A stretch of DNA of 64,000 bases. Source: JABAQJ01 sp046327745 (GTDB lineage: Bacteria; Gemmatimonadota; Gemmatimonadetes; Gemmatimonadales; Gemmatimonadaceae). The first letter of the stretch is position 1. The number at the start of each line of letters is the position of its first letter. The position numbers and the translations under genes were made by a program. Positions 8,861 to 17,597 of this stretch are shown piece by piece. The notes beneath the pieces were generated by a model. The model saw only the letters and a program-made list of their open reading frames with translations, was not told the origin of the DNA and searched no databases. Location of the stretch: the NCBI GenBank assembly GCA_046327745.1, contig JAXLXV010000008.1, positions 310,001-374,000 on the forward strand. Direction: 5' to 3'.

Positions 8861-9594
8861 TGGCAAAGTCGTATCTCCGCCCGCTCCTCGTGGCCGCGGC
8901 GCTTTTTCAGGGTCTGGCTGCTACTGCCAGCGCGCAGGGTGCCAAGCCGGTGCACGTCACCGTGGACCGCGACAAAGTCGGCGGCGAACCCTCGACCTTC
9001 CTGCCCATGGTAGGCAATTGGGTTGTGGCTGACGAGCAAGGGAAGCGCGTGGTGTTCGTGGATGGTCGCGCCTGGAAGCGCGGGCAACCCGCCGGCGGTT
9101 TGGCCGACAAGGCGCGGGCGATCTACGGCGCGCGCCACGAGGAATTCATCGACAACGTCAAGGCCTTTGCCTATTTCCCGATCGCCGTCGCCAAGTCCGT
9201 CGACAACTTCACGGACGGCGAGATCTCCGTGAAGTTCATGATGATCGGCGGGACGCTGGATCGCTGTGCTGGCATCCTGTTCAACGTGAAGCCGAATGGC
9301 GACTACTTAGCCGTCAGATTTAACGGTACGGAAGACAACGTCGTGCTGTGGACGTTTGACAACGGGAAGCGAAGCTTCGTCAAACGCGGCCAAGAGAACT
9401 ACCCGCTGGAGTTGGGCACCTGGAATGAGCTACGCATGTCGGTCCATGGGACGGACTTCAAGGCTTGGTTGAATGGCAAGCTGGCGCTCGAGTACACGCT
9501 CAAGGAGCCCGTCAGCGGCAAGGTGGGGCTGTGGTCCAAGACGGATAGCATGAGCGAGTTCACCGACTTTGTCGTGACGCCGGAGGCCAAGTGA
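8857..9594 (+). CDS. Secreted lectin/glucanase-like (DUF1080/LamG-type) protein
   Basis: A 245-aa exported protein. The ATG at 8857 overlaps the permease stop (ATGA) and follows a purine-rich AAGGAAT. The signal peptide is SYLRPLLVAAALFQGLAATASAQ. The mature protein has the beta-sandwich pattern of family-16-like or DUF1080 domains: VGNWVVADEQGKRVVFVDG, then DGEISVKFMMIGG, AGILFNVKPNGDYLAVRFN, and GTWNELRMSVHGTDFKAWLNGK. These domains bind or cut glycans. No catalytic Glu pair is obvious, so binding is more likely. Its place in the coupled operon suggests a link with the ABC exporter. Confidence 0.82.
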   Translation: MMAKSYLRPLLVAAALFQGLAATASAQGAKPVHVTVDRDKVGGEPSTFLPMVGNWVVADEQGKRVVFVDGRAWKRGQPAGGLADKARAIYGARHEEFIDNVKAFAYFPIAVAKSVDNFTDGEISVKFMMIGGTLDRCAGILFNVKPNGDYLAVRFNGTEDNVVLWTFDNGKRSFVKRGQENYPLELGTWNELRMSVHGTDFKAWLNGKLALEYTLKEPVSGKVGLWSKTDSMSEFTDFVVTPEAK

Positions 9595-10268
9595 GACCTT
9601 ACTCCCTTGCAACCGTCGCGATGCTGGCGATGGCGTTGGTCCCCGGAGTGGCACAGGCGCAACGCGGTCGTGTTCACGCGCAGGAGTCGGCGTCCTGCCC
9701 CGTCGACACCGCCGCCGCATGGTACAAGAAGCAGCGTCAATGGAACGACGAGTCGCAACAACATTGGACGGATGACGCATTCCGCCAGGAACTCCTGCGC
9801 GGCGCGGGGCTTACCGTCGAGCAGGCGCTGGACGTACACCCGGGGTTCGAGTTGGTCGGCACCGGAGCTCCGGCAGCCGACGAATCGCAAGCGCCGGTAC
9901 TCGATCGGTTGCGGGCGTTGACGAAGAACCGACAGTCCATTTGGCCCACACGCTCAGTGGTTGGTGCTGCCGGTGTGCGCGCGGTGTGGAACCTCAGCGC
10001 GCGGGATACCCTCCTGTCGGTGGTCACTCTGCATCGCATGATGGAGGCCGGGCCAGATGAGTCGCCGCCCGCAGCGGTGGCCGTCATGGATGATCGCCTT
10101 CGCATCCGCGCCGGTCGAAAGCAGATCTATGCCACGCAGCTGGTGGTCGGCGCCAACGGAGACCTTGTCCCAGCTCCAACCGAAGACTTGCCCCACGTCG
10201 AATTGCGACGCGAGGCCGCCGGTCTTCCGCCGCTCAGCACCTCGCTCTGCCTGGCCAAGAAGCACTAG
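9591..10268 (+). CDS. Secreted DUF6624-like protein
   Basis: A 225-aa exported protein starting at a GTG that overlaps the previous stop (GTGA), so it is translationally coupled. The signal peptide is RPYSLATVAMLAMALVPGVAQAQ. The C-terminal half matches the DUF6624 pattern: WPTRSVVGAAGVRAVW, an HRMMEAG helix, AVAVMDDRLRIRAGRKQIYATQ and VELRREAAGLPPL. The N-terminal half contains WTDDAFRQELL. The function of DUF6624 is unknown; the basic and aromatic 'GRKQIYATQ' core is the most conserved part of the family. Confidence 0.8.
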   Translation: MRPYSLATVAMLAMALVPGVAQAQRGRVHAQESASCPVDTAAAWYKKQRQWNDESQQHWTDDAFRQELLRGAGLTVEQALDVHPGFELVGTGAPAADESQAPVLDRLRALTKNRQSIWPTRSVVGAAGVRAVWNLSARDTLLSVVTLHRMMEAGPDESPPAAVAVMDDRLRIRAGRKQIYATQLVVGANGDLVPAPTEDLPHVELRREAAGLPPLSTSLCLAKKH

Positions 10269-10325
10269 CACACGTCCCCTGTGCCGCGCGCGGGTCGGTG
10301 TCCGCGTCAACAGTCAACGGAGCCC

Positions 10326-11819
10326 ATGATGATCGTTGCCATACTCGGCCTCGCCCTGCTGCAGCAAACGCCCCCGCAGTCTGTCGACGCCGACACCAAG
10401 GCTTGGTGGGCCACGACCACGGTCCTTTCTAGTGATGCCATGGAAGGGCGCGACACGGGATCACCGGGCTATCAACGGGCGGCCGACGTCGTCGCCAAGC
10501 GCTTCGCCGCCGCGGGGCTCAAGCCGTTAGGGGACAACGGCACGTGGTTCCAGACGGTGGCGATGGAGGAGACGCGTGTCACGCAGGCTTCTATAGAAGT
10601 GGGGGGTCGAAAGCTGGGCTACCTGAGCGACATCATGGTGTCCGTGGCGTCGGCGAAGGACATCGACGCGCCGATCGTTTACCGAGGCTACTGCGGCGCC
10701 AACGACCTCGGCGACGTGAGTGGCAAGCTGGTGATCTGTCACGCCACGCGCCGAGTCGGGTTGCCTAACGATGGCGACCGAATGATGGCGCTGTCCAAGG
10801 CCGGGGCGGCTGGGATCATTGCCATCGCCGACCCGGGCTTCACCATCGAGCCGCCGCGCTGGCCCTTTGCCTACTCTCGGAGCGTGACACTCGCCGGCGC
10901 AAACCCACCCGCCGCGCGGCTCGCCAGCCTTACCCTCAACGCCGCGTCATTGGGCAAGGTGATTGAGGGGACTGGACAGGATGCCGCCGCGCTCATCGAC
11001 GCCGGAAGTACGGGCCGTCCGCTGCCATCGTTTGACCTGACCGCACGCCTTCACGCGACCTTCACGACCGCGCACCGCGCGATCTCCTCGCCGAACGTTG
11101 TTGGCATCCTGCCAGGAACAGATCCGGCAAAGTCCAACGAGGCCATCGTGCTCACCGCGCATCTGGATGGCTATGGATACGGCGAGTCCGTAAAGGGCGA
11201 CACGTTGTACAACGGCACGTTGGACGACGCGGCCTACGTGGCGCTCATGATCCAGCTGGCCGAACGCCGAGCGGGGAAGGGCTTCCGCCGGCCCGTCATC
11301 TTCGTGGCGCTCACAGGCGAGGAGAAAGGGCTGCTCGGCTCCAATTGGTTTGTCGCGCATTTGCCCGTGCAAAAGTCGCAGCTGGCGGGGAACATCAATC
11401 TCGACCAGTTGCGCCCCCTCTTTCCGCTGGAATTGCTGACCGTGCACGCACTCGACGACACCAGCTTGGGGGACGATGCCCGCGCGGTGGCGACGTCGCT
11501 GGGCATTGCAGTGCAGAACGACCCCGAACCCGAGCGCCGCCTGCTGCAACGGACCGATCACTGGACCTTTCTCAGGGCCGGCATTCCCGCCGTGAATTTC
11601 GTGTTCGGGTTCCGGCCAGGTACCGAGAGCGAGCGAATCTACCGGCAGTGGTATCGCGAGGGGTACCACACACCGCAGGATGATCTCAACCAGCACATCG
11701 ACTGGAAGGCGGCCGGTGACTTCAACCGCTTCTACTATGGATTGGTGGAGCGGGTCGCGAGCCAGGAAACGGTGCCCACCTGGAAACCTGACAGCAAGCT
11801 GCGGCCAGCGATGCAGTAA
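10326..11819 (+). CDS. Secreted M28 family metallopeptidase
   Basis: A 497-aa zinc aminopeptidase of the M28 family. The ATG at 10326 gives a short signal-like N-terminus (MMIVAILGLALLQQ). The central part (about residues 90-250) matches a PA insert domain. The catalytic domain shows LTAHLDGYGYG (His and catalytic Asp), NGTLDDAAYVALM (bridging Asp) and LTGEEKGLLGS (general-base Glu and Glu ligand). DNLNQH-like 'PQDDLNQHID' near the C-terminus supplies the last ligand region. It follows the DUF6624 gene by 57 bp and probably belongs to the same transcript. It would degrade peptides outside the cell or in the periplasm. Confidence 0.9.
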   Translation: MMIVAILGLALLQQTPPQSVDADTKAWWATTTVLSSDAMEGRDTGSPGYQRAADVVAKRFAAAGLKPLGDNGTWFQTVAMEETRVTQASIEVGGRKLGYLSDIMVSVASAKDIDAPIVYRGYCGANDLGDVSGKLVICHATRRVGLPNDGDRMMALSKAGAAGIIAIADPGFTIEPPRWPFAYSRSVTLAGANPPAARLASLTLNAASLGKVIEGTGQDAAALIDAGSTGRPLPSFDLTARLHATFTTAHRAISSPNVVGILPGTDPAKSNEAIVLTAHLDGYGYGESVKGDTLYNGTLDDAAYVALMIQLAERRAGKGFRRPVIFVALTGEEKGLLGSNWFVAHLPVQKSQLAGNINLDQLRPLFPLELLTVHALDDTSLGDDARAVATSLGIAVQNDPEPERRLLQRTDHWTFLRAGIPAVNFVFGFRPGTESERIYRQWYREGYHTPQDDLNQHIDWKAAGDFNRFYYGLVERVASQETVPTWKPDSKLRPAMQ

Positions 11820-11958
11820 CCGGACACTCGACGGCCCAGCGCGCGCGAGAGGCATTCACGAGCCGCACCGCGGCTGCCTACGAGCCGGGAGGGTTTCACC
11901 GACTGCCGGAGCGGAAGAGGAGCGCCAACGTCCATCCATAGATCTGCAGGAGGGCCAG

Positions 11959-12606
11959 ATGGTCACTCGCCCCGTGGATGCCGACGCGCGGTTCACCGCG
12001 TCCGCCGCCCACCTAACGTGCCGAGCCCGCAGGTTGCTCGCCGGTGCGTCGCTCGTGCTCTTCCCGTTCGTCCTGTCCGCGCAACAAGCGCCGCACGCCA
12101 ATGCCGGAAACTTCCGTGGCGGATTCGGCGCACCAGTGCTGTCCGTCACGCGTGTGGCCGGTCAAACGGCAGCGTTCATCGGCGGGCGTGGCGCTTGGAT
12201 CCTAAGCGACCGATTCGCGATCGGTGCCGGCGCGTACAGTCTCATTGGTGAACAGGTCGAGTCGCACTTCCTTCTCGGTGGCGCCAAGACGCATTTGGAG
12301 TACGGATATGGCGGGTTGGAGCTGGAGTATTATCTCCGCTCTCACGATCAGACGCACGCCACGGTCCAGCTCCTACTCGGTGCGGGCGGTGCCAATTGGT
12401 CACTGGGTGGTTCCGATCCGATCGATGACGACCGCTTTCTGATCACCGAACCGGCGGTCAATCTCGAACGAAACGTCTCCCAGCACATACGAGTCGCCGT
12501 GGGAATGGCATATCGGTTCGTTGCGGGCGTGGACCTAATCGATCTCACCAGCAAGGACCTTGGCGGCCCGAGTCTTCTCGTCACCTGCAAACTCGGCGCG
12601 TTCTGA
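11959..12606 (+). CDS. Outer-membrane beta-barrel-like protein
   Basis: A 215-aa product with an ATG preceded by GGAGGG at good spacing. After a long basic N-terminus (residues 1-30) is the hydrophobic run LLAGASLVLFPFVLSAQQ, a probable signal peptide. The mature part is built of alternating hydrophobic strands ending in aromatic residues (GGRGAWILSDRFAIGAGAYSLIG, YGYGGLELEYYLR, IRVAVGMAYRFVAGV), the pattern of small OmpA- or OmpW-sized barrels. No sequence signature identifies a function. It stands alone between the peptidase and the esterase. Confidence 0.75.
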   Translation: MVTRPVDADARFTASAAHLTCRARRLLAGASLVLFPFVLSAQQAPHANAGNFRGGFGAPVLSVTRVAGQTAAFIGGRGAWILSDRFAIGAGAYSLIGEQVESHFLLGGAKTHLEYGYGGLELEYYLRSHDQTHATVQLLLGAGGANWSLGGSDPIDDDRFLITEPAVNLERNVSQHIRVAVGMAYRFVAGVDLIDLTSKDLGGPSLLVTCKLGAF

Positions 12607-12672
12607 GGTCAGTATTCGTTTGACATTAGGCGGACGCCGGCGCAGAATCGTCCGGTCTTTCTCCCCGACGAA

Positions 12673-14412
12673 ATGCGAGCCTTTAGTGTTGCGAGCCGCG
12701 CCATCGGCGTATTCGGTGCCGTCCTTTCGATCCCTGCCCAGGCCCAGCCTCGCCAGGCGTCGCCGCGCATAGCGGTCACTTTTCCGCGAGAACGTTCGGC
12801 GACGCCGCTGGACGGGCGCTTAATGGTGATCCTGTCTCAGGACGCGACGAGTGAGCCGCGGGCCCAGGTAAGCTGGGGGTTGAACACGCCGCCAGCATTC
12901 GCCATCGACGTCGATCAATGGGCCCCCGGCACCGAACGAATCATCGACGCGTCAGCCTTCGGCTTTCCGGTGAAGTCGCTGGCCCTGCTACCGAAGGGAT
13001 CGTACAAGGTGCAAGCGATCATCAATCGCTACGAGACCTTCCAACGGGCCGACGGCCACACCATCAAGGTGCCGCCTGACAAGGGCGAGGGACAGCATTG
13101 GGCCATCAAGCCAGGCAACCTGTACTCGACACCAATCTCCGTCACGATCGACCCCGCTCGGCGCGACGTCATTCGCCTAACGCTGGACCAGGAAGTACCG
13201 CCCATTCCGGACTACAAGGAGACGAAGTATGTGAAGCACGTGCGGATCCGGAGCGAGCGCCTGAGCAAGTTCTGGGGCCGGGATATGTTCATGAGTGCCT
13301 TCGTCACGCTGCCATGGGGCTTCGATGAGCACCCGGATGCCCACTATCCGCTCGTGATCAACCATGGCCACTTCTCCACGGAACCGGAGAACTGGCGCGA
13401 ATCGCCACCCGACCCCAACCTCAAGCCGGACTACAGCGAGCGTTTCTCTCTCGCCGGCTACAACCGCATCCAGCAGCAGTACGCGTGGCAGTTGTACCAG
13501 GATTGGACGGGCCCCGGCTTCCCGCGCATGCTGTTGGTGCAGATCCAGCATCCCACGCCATTCTATGACGACTCCTACGCGGTCAACTCCGCGAACGCCG
13601 GACCGTGGGGTGACGCCATTCAGTACGAACTCCTGCCAGAGATCGAGCGCCGCTTCCGCGGCCTGGGCCAGGGATGGTCACGCTTTGTGTTTGGCGGATC
13701 CACGGGCGGATGGGAGTCGATGGCCGTCCAGCTGTTCTACCCCACGGAGTACAACGGAGCGTGGGTGGCGTGCCCGGACCCGATTGATTTTCGCCACTAC
13801 GAGACGGTCAACATCTACGCCGATACCAACGCGTTCTTCATGCCTTCGCCGTGGAAGCGCACGCCACGACCCGCCCACCGCAACTACCTCGGGCACGTGG
13901 ACGGCACCGTCGAGGAGACCAACCTCTACGAATACTTGTTAGGCACCCACTCGCGATCGAGCGAGCAGTGGGACGTGTGGGAAGCCACCTTCTCGCCGGT
14001 CGGCAGCGACGGCTACCCGAAGCGCATCTTCGACAAGACCACCGGTACCATAGACAAGAGCGTGGCCGAGTACTGGCGAGAGCACTACGACTTGTCGCAC
14101 ATCCTGGAGCGTGACTGGAAGACGCTGGCCCCGTCGCTCAAGGGCAAGCTTCGCATTTATGTCGGCGACATGGACAACTACTACCTCAACAATGCCGTCT
14201 ATGAGGTGGAGAAGTTCCTGAAGTCCGCGCAGCCCGAAGCCGATGCCGTTGTCGACTACGGTGATCGCGACGAACACTGCTGGAATGGCGATCAGACGCG
14301 CGCCAATGCGTACTCGCGCCTGCGCTACGCCCAGATGGCGATGCCGTGGTTCGTCGAGCGAATCCTCAAGACCGCTCCAGCGAACGGCGATATCCGCAGC
14401 TGGCGCTACTAG
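12673..14412 (+). CDS. Secreted alpha/beta-hydrolase (enterochelin-esterase-like)
   Basis: A 579-aa exported hydrolase. Signal peptide: AFSVASRAIGVFGAVLSIPAQAQ. An N-terminal beta-rich domain (to about residue 170) precedes a PF00756-type esterase domain starting at YPLVINHGHFS. The nucleophile elbow is GGSTGGWES. Asp in YVGDMDNYYL and His in DRDEHCWNG are the likely other members of the triad. Such proteins cleave esters of sugars, siderophores or short-chain alcohols. No siderophore genes are adjacent, so the substrate is open. It converges with the AlkZ-like gene; only 7 bp separate the stops, and that gene's TAG lies inside a GTTAGGC motif. Confidence 0.85.
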   Translation: MRAFSVASRAIGVFGAVLSIPAQAQPRQASPRIAVTFPRERSATPLDGRLMVILSQDATSEPRAQVSWGLNTPPAFAIDVDQWAPGTERIIDASAFGFPVKSLALLPKGSYKVQAIINRYETFQRADGHTIKVPPDKGEGQHWAIKPGNLYSTPISVTIDPARRDVIRLTLDQEVPPIPDYKETKYVKHVRIRSERLSKFWGRDMFMSAFVTLPWGFDEHPDAHYPLVINHGHFSTEPENWRESPPDPNLKPDYSERFSLAGYNRIQQQYAWQLYQDWTGPGFPRMLLVQIQHPTPFYDDSYAVNSANAGPWGDAIQYELLPEIERRFRGLGQGWSRFVFGGSTGGWESMAVQLFYPTEYNGAWVACPDPIDFRHYETVNIYADTNAFFMPSPWKRTPRPAHRNYLGHVDGTVEETNLYEYLLGTHSRSSEQWDVWEATFSPVGSDGYPKRIFDKTTGTIDKSVAEYWREHYDLSHILERDWKTLAPSLKGKLRIYVGDMDNYYLNNAVYEVEKFLKSAQPEADAVVDYGDRDEHCWNGDQTRANAYSRLRYAQMAMPWFVERILKTAPANGDIRSWRY

Positions 14413-14419
14413 TCGCCGC

Positions 14420-15607
14420 CTAACGCTCCTTCCGCAAGGCGGCGATCCTGGGCATCCGGCTCTTCGGACTGTCCAGGGAGAAGGAACGCGCATCGCCTAA
14501 CTGATCGCGAACAAAGCCCTCGGTCGCCTCAATGGCGGCGTCGAGGGCTTTAGTTTTGGGGACAAACGTCGCCGCGGCGATCGTCTGGGTCTCGGGATCA
14601 AACTCCCACAGCCCGACCACGCGCCCGCGGTCGAGAATCGCATGGCTCGGCAGGTCGCTGAGGGCGCCCAATGTGGCGGTGGCCTTCTCTCCCATCACCT
14701 GTCGCTCAGCGTCCGCGGCATCGACGTGGCTGGCCACATCGCGCCGGTTTGCAACAATTGGGTCAAGGGATGACACCAGCGCGTACTGCGCCTTTGCCGG
14801 CGCCCGGAATTTCTTGAAGGACGCCAAGTCCTCTTGAAGGAGCAGCCACTCACTGCCCTCGGCGATCGGCGTTAGGTCGAGTTCCGTGGCGGCCGCCTTG
14901 GACGCAGCCACCCCTAACCCAGAGAACCATTGGAAGTGCGACATCTTCGCGGGTCCAATCCACCGAAAGAAGTGCTCGGCCAACAAGCGGTGCGAATCGG
15001 CCGGTGACGCGCGATACCCTGACAGTGGATTGGGCTTCCACAACGCGTAGGCGTACCGCTGCTGGTCCAAGCGTCCGTTTACGGGTACTCGGCGGATTTT
15101 CCCAGTGGATTGCAGTTCGCCCAGTGCCAGCGGCAGCGTGGTGGTGAGCCCCTTCTTCTTCCCAGCGTCACCAAGGGAGCGAGAGGCGCTTCCCGTAGCC
15201 GAACGAATGCCGTCCGGATCGAGCGGGCCGCGCGCCAGGGCCTTCACCACTGCGTCACAGAGGGCGGCGATCTCCTTCTCTGTCACGCCCAGCTTGATCG
15301 CCTGCTTCATTTCCCCGCCGTTGAACGCAGCTCCAACCGATAGTCCGAGAGCAAAATCATTGGCGGGCACGACGTAGGTGCATCCACGCGCCGTGGGAAG
15401 TTCGTGGATCTGGAGCGCAGCGACGGCGGCATCCGCGTTCTCACGTGATGTGCCGGCGCGAGAGAACAGTGTCAGGTAGGGACCGACCCCTCCCACGGAT
15501 CGCGCCCATCCGCATCGTTCGAGAACGTCAGCCGGCGAAGCTCCGCTGAGCGATCCGTCCAGTCCCTGTCGATGCGCCCACCAGGCGCGAAGCGTTCCCA
15601 TGTCCAT
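14420..15607 (-). CDS. AlkZ-like winged-helix DNA glycosylase family protein
   Basis: A 395-aa member of the HTH_42 (PF06224) winged-helix family, to which Streptomyces AlkZ and E. coli YcaQ belong; these excise bulky alkylated or cross-linked bases. The N-terminus MDMGTLRAWWAHRQGLDG is characteristic of the family, and LDPIVANRRDVASHVD and LPSHAILDRGRVVGLWEFD follow the conserved C-terminal pattern. The catalytic QxQ/QxD motif of YcaQ/AlkZ is not obvious to me (the GCTYVVPAND region lies where it could be), so activity is uncertain. An upstream start at 15622 is less likely. No other repair or antibiotic genes adjoin it. Confidence 0.82.
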   Translation of the reverse strand: MDMGTLRAWWAHRQGLDGSLSGASPADVLERCGWARSVGGVGPYLTLFSRAGTSRENADAAVAALQIHELPTARGCTYVVPANDFALGLSVGAAFNGGEMKQAIKLGVTEKEIAALCDAVVKALARGPLDPDGIRSATGSASRSLGDAGKKKGLTTTLPLALGELQSTGKIRRVPVNGRLDQQRYAYALWKPNPLSGYRASPADSHRLLAEHFFRWIGPAKMSHFQWFSGLGVAASKAAATELDLTPIAEGSEWLLLQEDLASFKKFRAPAKAQYALVSSLDPIVANRRDVASHVDAADAERQVMGEKATATLGALSDLPSHAILDRGRVVGLWEFDPETQTIAAATFVPKTKALDAAIEATEGFVRDQLGDARSFSLDSPKSRMPRIAALRKER

Positions 15608-15675
15608 GAAATGCCGTCGCAAGCGTGGCCATCATGTTGGGGCAGCGATCGCGAACACGCAACGTGGGGAATGGA

Positions 15676-15740
15676 CGAAGCCGGGTGCGATTCCGATGCT
15701 CCCTGGCCCCCCCGGCCACTGGCATCCGCACCCGGCTTCG
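15676..15740. terminator. Long perfect-stem hairpin between two minus-strand genes
   Basis: A 14-bp perfect stem joins 15676-15689 (CGAAGCCGGGTGCG) with 15727-15740. Inside it GATGC (15695-15699) pairs with GCATC (15722-15726) around a C-rich loop. It lies downstream of the lipoprotein gene that ends at 15782 and upstream of the AlkZ-like start. It probably terminates or stabilises the lipoprotein transcript; there is no T run, so another structural role is possible. Confidence 0.55.
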
Positions 15741-15781
15741 TAATGTATCCTTCACCTGCCTAACGCTTCATGCGAGCGACG

Positions 15782-16690
15782 TCAGGAGCAGCTGAGCTGA
15801 CCTCGCGGCAAGGGCATCGTGCAGGTCTTGGTGGTGCCATCCTGGGTGATCGTGATCGTCGCTGTGGCCGAGCCGTCGTACGTGACCATCTCTCGTCGCA
15901 CTGTGCTCGTGGTGGTCCCGGCGATGGTCTTGGTGGCTTTCAGGTTGCGAACGATGGTTCCAGCTGTCGGGTACGTCGGCCCGGTCGTGGATACCGGGAT
16001 GACGATGCCCTTCGTTGTATCGGACACCGTGCGAGAGGCGGTGAACGCGCCAGCGCTGGATGTGCCGGTGGTGGTTTCAGAGCCTTGTGCCGTGCCATTC
16101 ACCGTGCGCTGGGTGGCACCGGCCGCCAAGCCCGTCACCGTGCGGTCACTCGAGTGCTGCACCACGCTGGTCGCGCTGTCGCGACGCGTGGCTGTTCCAG
16201 TCACGGTCGTTCGCACGCGGATGCTGTTGGTCGTACTATCGATCGCCGATTGCGCCACGCCGGCCGTTGTCTTGTACTCGATCAACTTCGTAATCGTTAG
16301 GCCGTTGTGGGTGTCGGTACACGTGACAACGCCCGTTGAGGCGGCGAACGCGCACGTTCCCATCTGACCCGCATCGCCAAATGGTCCCTTGCCGTGGGGG
16401 CCACCGCCGAATCCAGGGCCAGCACCAAAGAATTCCGGACCCAAGCCTCCACCCATCATGCCCATCCCGTGCTCGCCGCCGTGGCCGCGTTCCGGAATCC
16501 ACATCCCCGTCCCGGCCGCAGAGCTGGCGCCGAAGCTGGAGGTCGCTGCGTCGAATCCGACGGGCACGGTCAGAAAGGCATCCGTGAGCGCCAGACGATT
16601 GCCATTTGAAGAAGTCAGGGGATCGGAGCAGCCGGCGGCTACAACAACTACTGCCGCGGCAATCAGGGACCGCATTCGGAAGGAAATCAT
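15782..16690 (-). CDS. Lipoprotein with Gly/His/Met-rich segment and Thr/Ser-rich body
   Basis: I do not recognise a family. The start at 16690 follows GGAGA; the 302-aa product has a lipobox ending VVVVAAGC. Residues about 50-90 are rich in Gly, His, Met and Phe (GHGGEHGMGMMGGG, GAGPGFGGGPHGKGPFG), as in metal-binding linkers. The rest is a long beta-type region with regular Thr/Ser runs and repeated 'RTVTG', 'RTVNG', 'RTVSD' units, and Cys pairs in GTCAF, VTCTD and KTCTM. It is probably anchored at the cell surface. It lies 190 bp from the 3' end of the sigma-factor gene on the same strand. Confidence 0.72.
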   Translation of the reverse strand: MISFRMRSLIAAAVVVVAAGCSDPLTSSNGNRLALTDAFLTVPVGFDAATSSFGASSAAGTGMWIPERGHGGEHGMGMMGGGLGPEFFGAGPGFGGGPHGKGPFGDAGQMGTCAFAASTGVVTCTDTHNGLTITKLIEYKTTAGVAQSAIDSTTNSIRVRTTVTGTATRRDSATSVVQHSSDRTVTGLAAGATQRTVNGTAQGSETTTGTSSAGAFTASRTVSDTTKGIVIPVSTTGPTYPTAGTIVRNLKATKTIAGTTTSTVRREMVTYDGSATATITITQDGTTKTCTMPLPRGQLSCS

Positions 16691-16879
16691 TGCTGGCGTC
16701 TCCATGCTTTGTGCCGGTGGGATCGTGTGTCCGCCGGTAGACGTAAGGGGTTTCGCAGTGTTAACACGCGTTTCGTGAGTCACCCTACGTGGCGCGCTTG
16801 GTTGACGAACCCCGACGCAGCGTCCGTGCGCGCCGCGCGAGACGTTAGGGTGTTACGTCGACGAAGACAGCTGGCGCGA

Positions 16880-17473
16880 CTATTGAGTCGTGTCGCGCGC
16901 GGGCGTCGCGGCACCAGGGAGCCATGGCGCCATTTGCTCTCGCAGAAGTCGAAGCGCTCGTCCCATGTGGGCCTCGACGGTCTTGACGGAAACACCAAGG
17001 GTGGACGCGATTTCCGTGTACTTCAGGCCCTGCATGCGACTCATGCGAAAGACTTCGCGACATCGCTCGGGAAGTGCGTCGATGGCCCGATTCAGGGCGA
17101 CGCCGATTTCCTCGCCTTCGAGGTCAGCAAAAGCGGAAGCGGGCGATGATTCCGGTGACGCGAGGTATGGGGCCTCACGCTTTTCGATCTTGGCGTGCCG
17201 GATCGCGTTCAGCGCCCGGTTCCTGGTGGATCGGATGAGATACGCGTGTGCGGATCCTTCGCCAGACAGCTGGTCGCGCCGTCGCCACAGCTCCAACAGC
17301 ACGTCCTGCACGATCTCCTCGGATTGCTCGCGATCCTTCAACAACGCGCCGGCAATGCGGACCAGGGTCGGGTACCACGTCCGGAAAATCTCCTCGAACG
17401 CTTGCTCATCTCCGGTGCGGAGGCGTTCGAGAAGCTGCCGGTCGTGCTGCGTATTGAGTTCGGAACTGGTCAC
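16880..17473 (-). CDS. ECF-family RNA polymerase sigma factor
   Basis: A 197-aa extracytoplasmic-function sigma factor with a GTG start. Region 2 spans about residues 25-95 (AFEEIFRTWYPTLVRIAGALL, EEIVQDVLLELWRRRDQL), and region 4 about 125-180 with a clear helix-turn-helix (GLKYTEIASTLGVSVKTVEAHMGRAL). The type is that of FecI-like sigma factors of the RNA_pol_Bac_FecI/Bacteroidetes group. It is transcribed away from the FecR anti-sigma gene, sharing the 124-bp intergenic region, whereas such pairs are usually in one operon. It is expected to direct transcription of the fecR-receptor pair once released by FecR. Confidence 0.92.
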   Translation of the reverse strand: MTSSELNTQHDRQLLERLRTGDEQAFEEIFRTWYPTLVRIAGALLKDREQSEEIVQDVLLELWRRRDQLSGEGSAHAYLIRSTRNRALNAIRHAKIEKREAPYLASPESSPASAFADLEGEEIGVALNRAIDALPERCREVFRMSRMQGLKYTEIASTLGVSVKTVEAHMGRALRLLREQMAPWLPGAATPARDTTQ

Positions 17474-17597
17474 GTGCCGATGTTACTCCAACCACATTTC
17501 ATGGTGCCGACGGCGACTTTATGGTGTAGCAGCCTTGTTTTCACCGCCGCCAGAACCATAGTGAGGGTGACGAACCCTCGAAGTGTTAATTCCCGGT
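17474..17597. promoter_or_regulatory. Divergent promoter region of sigma and fecR genes
   Basis: The 124 bp between the divergent sigma-factor and fecR starts must hold both promoters. Visible are a lower-GC stretch (TTTATGG, TTGTTTTC) and a short hairpin at 17563-17579 (GAGGGT / ACCCTC) close to the fecR start. I cannot assign -35 and -10 boxes with confidence. Confidence 0.5.
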
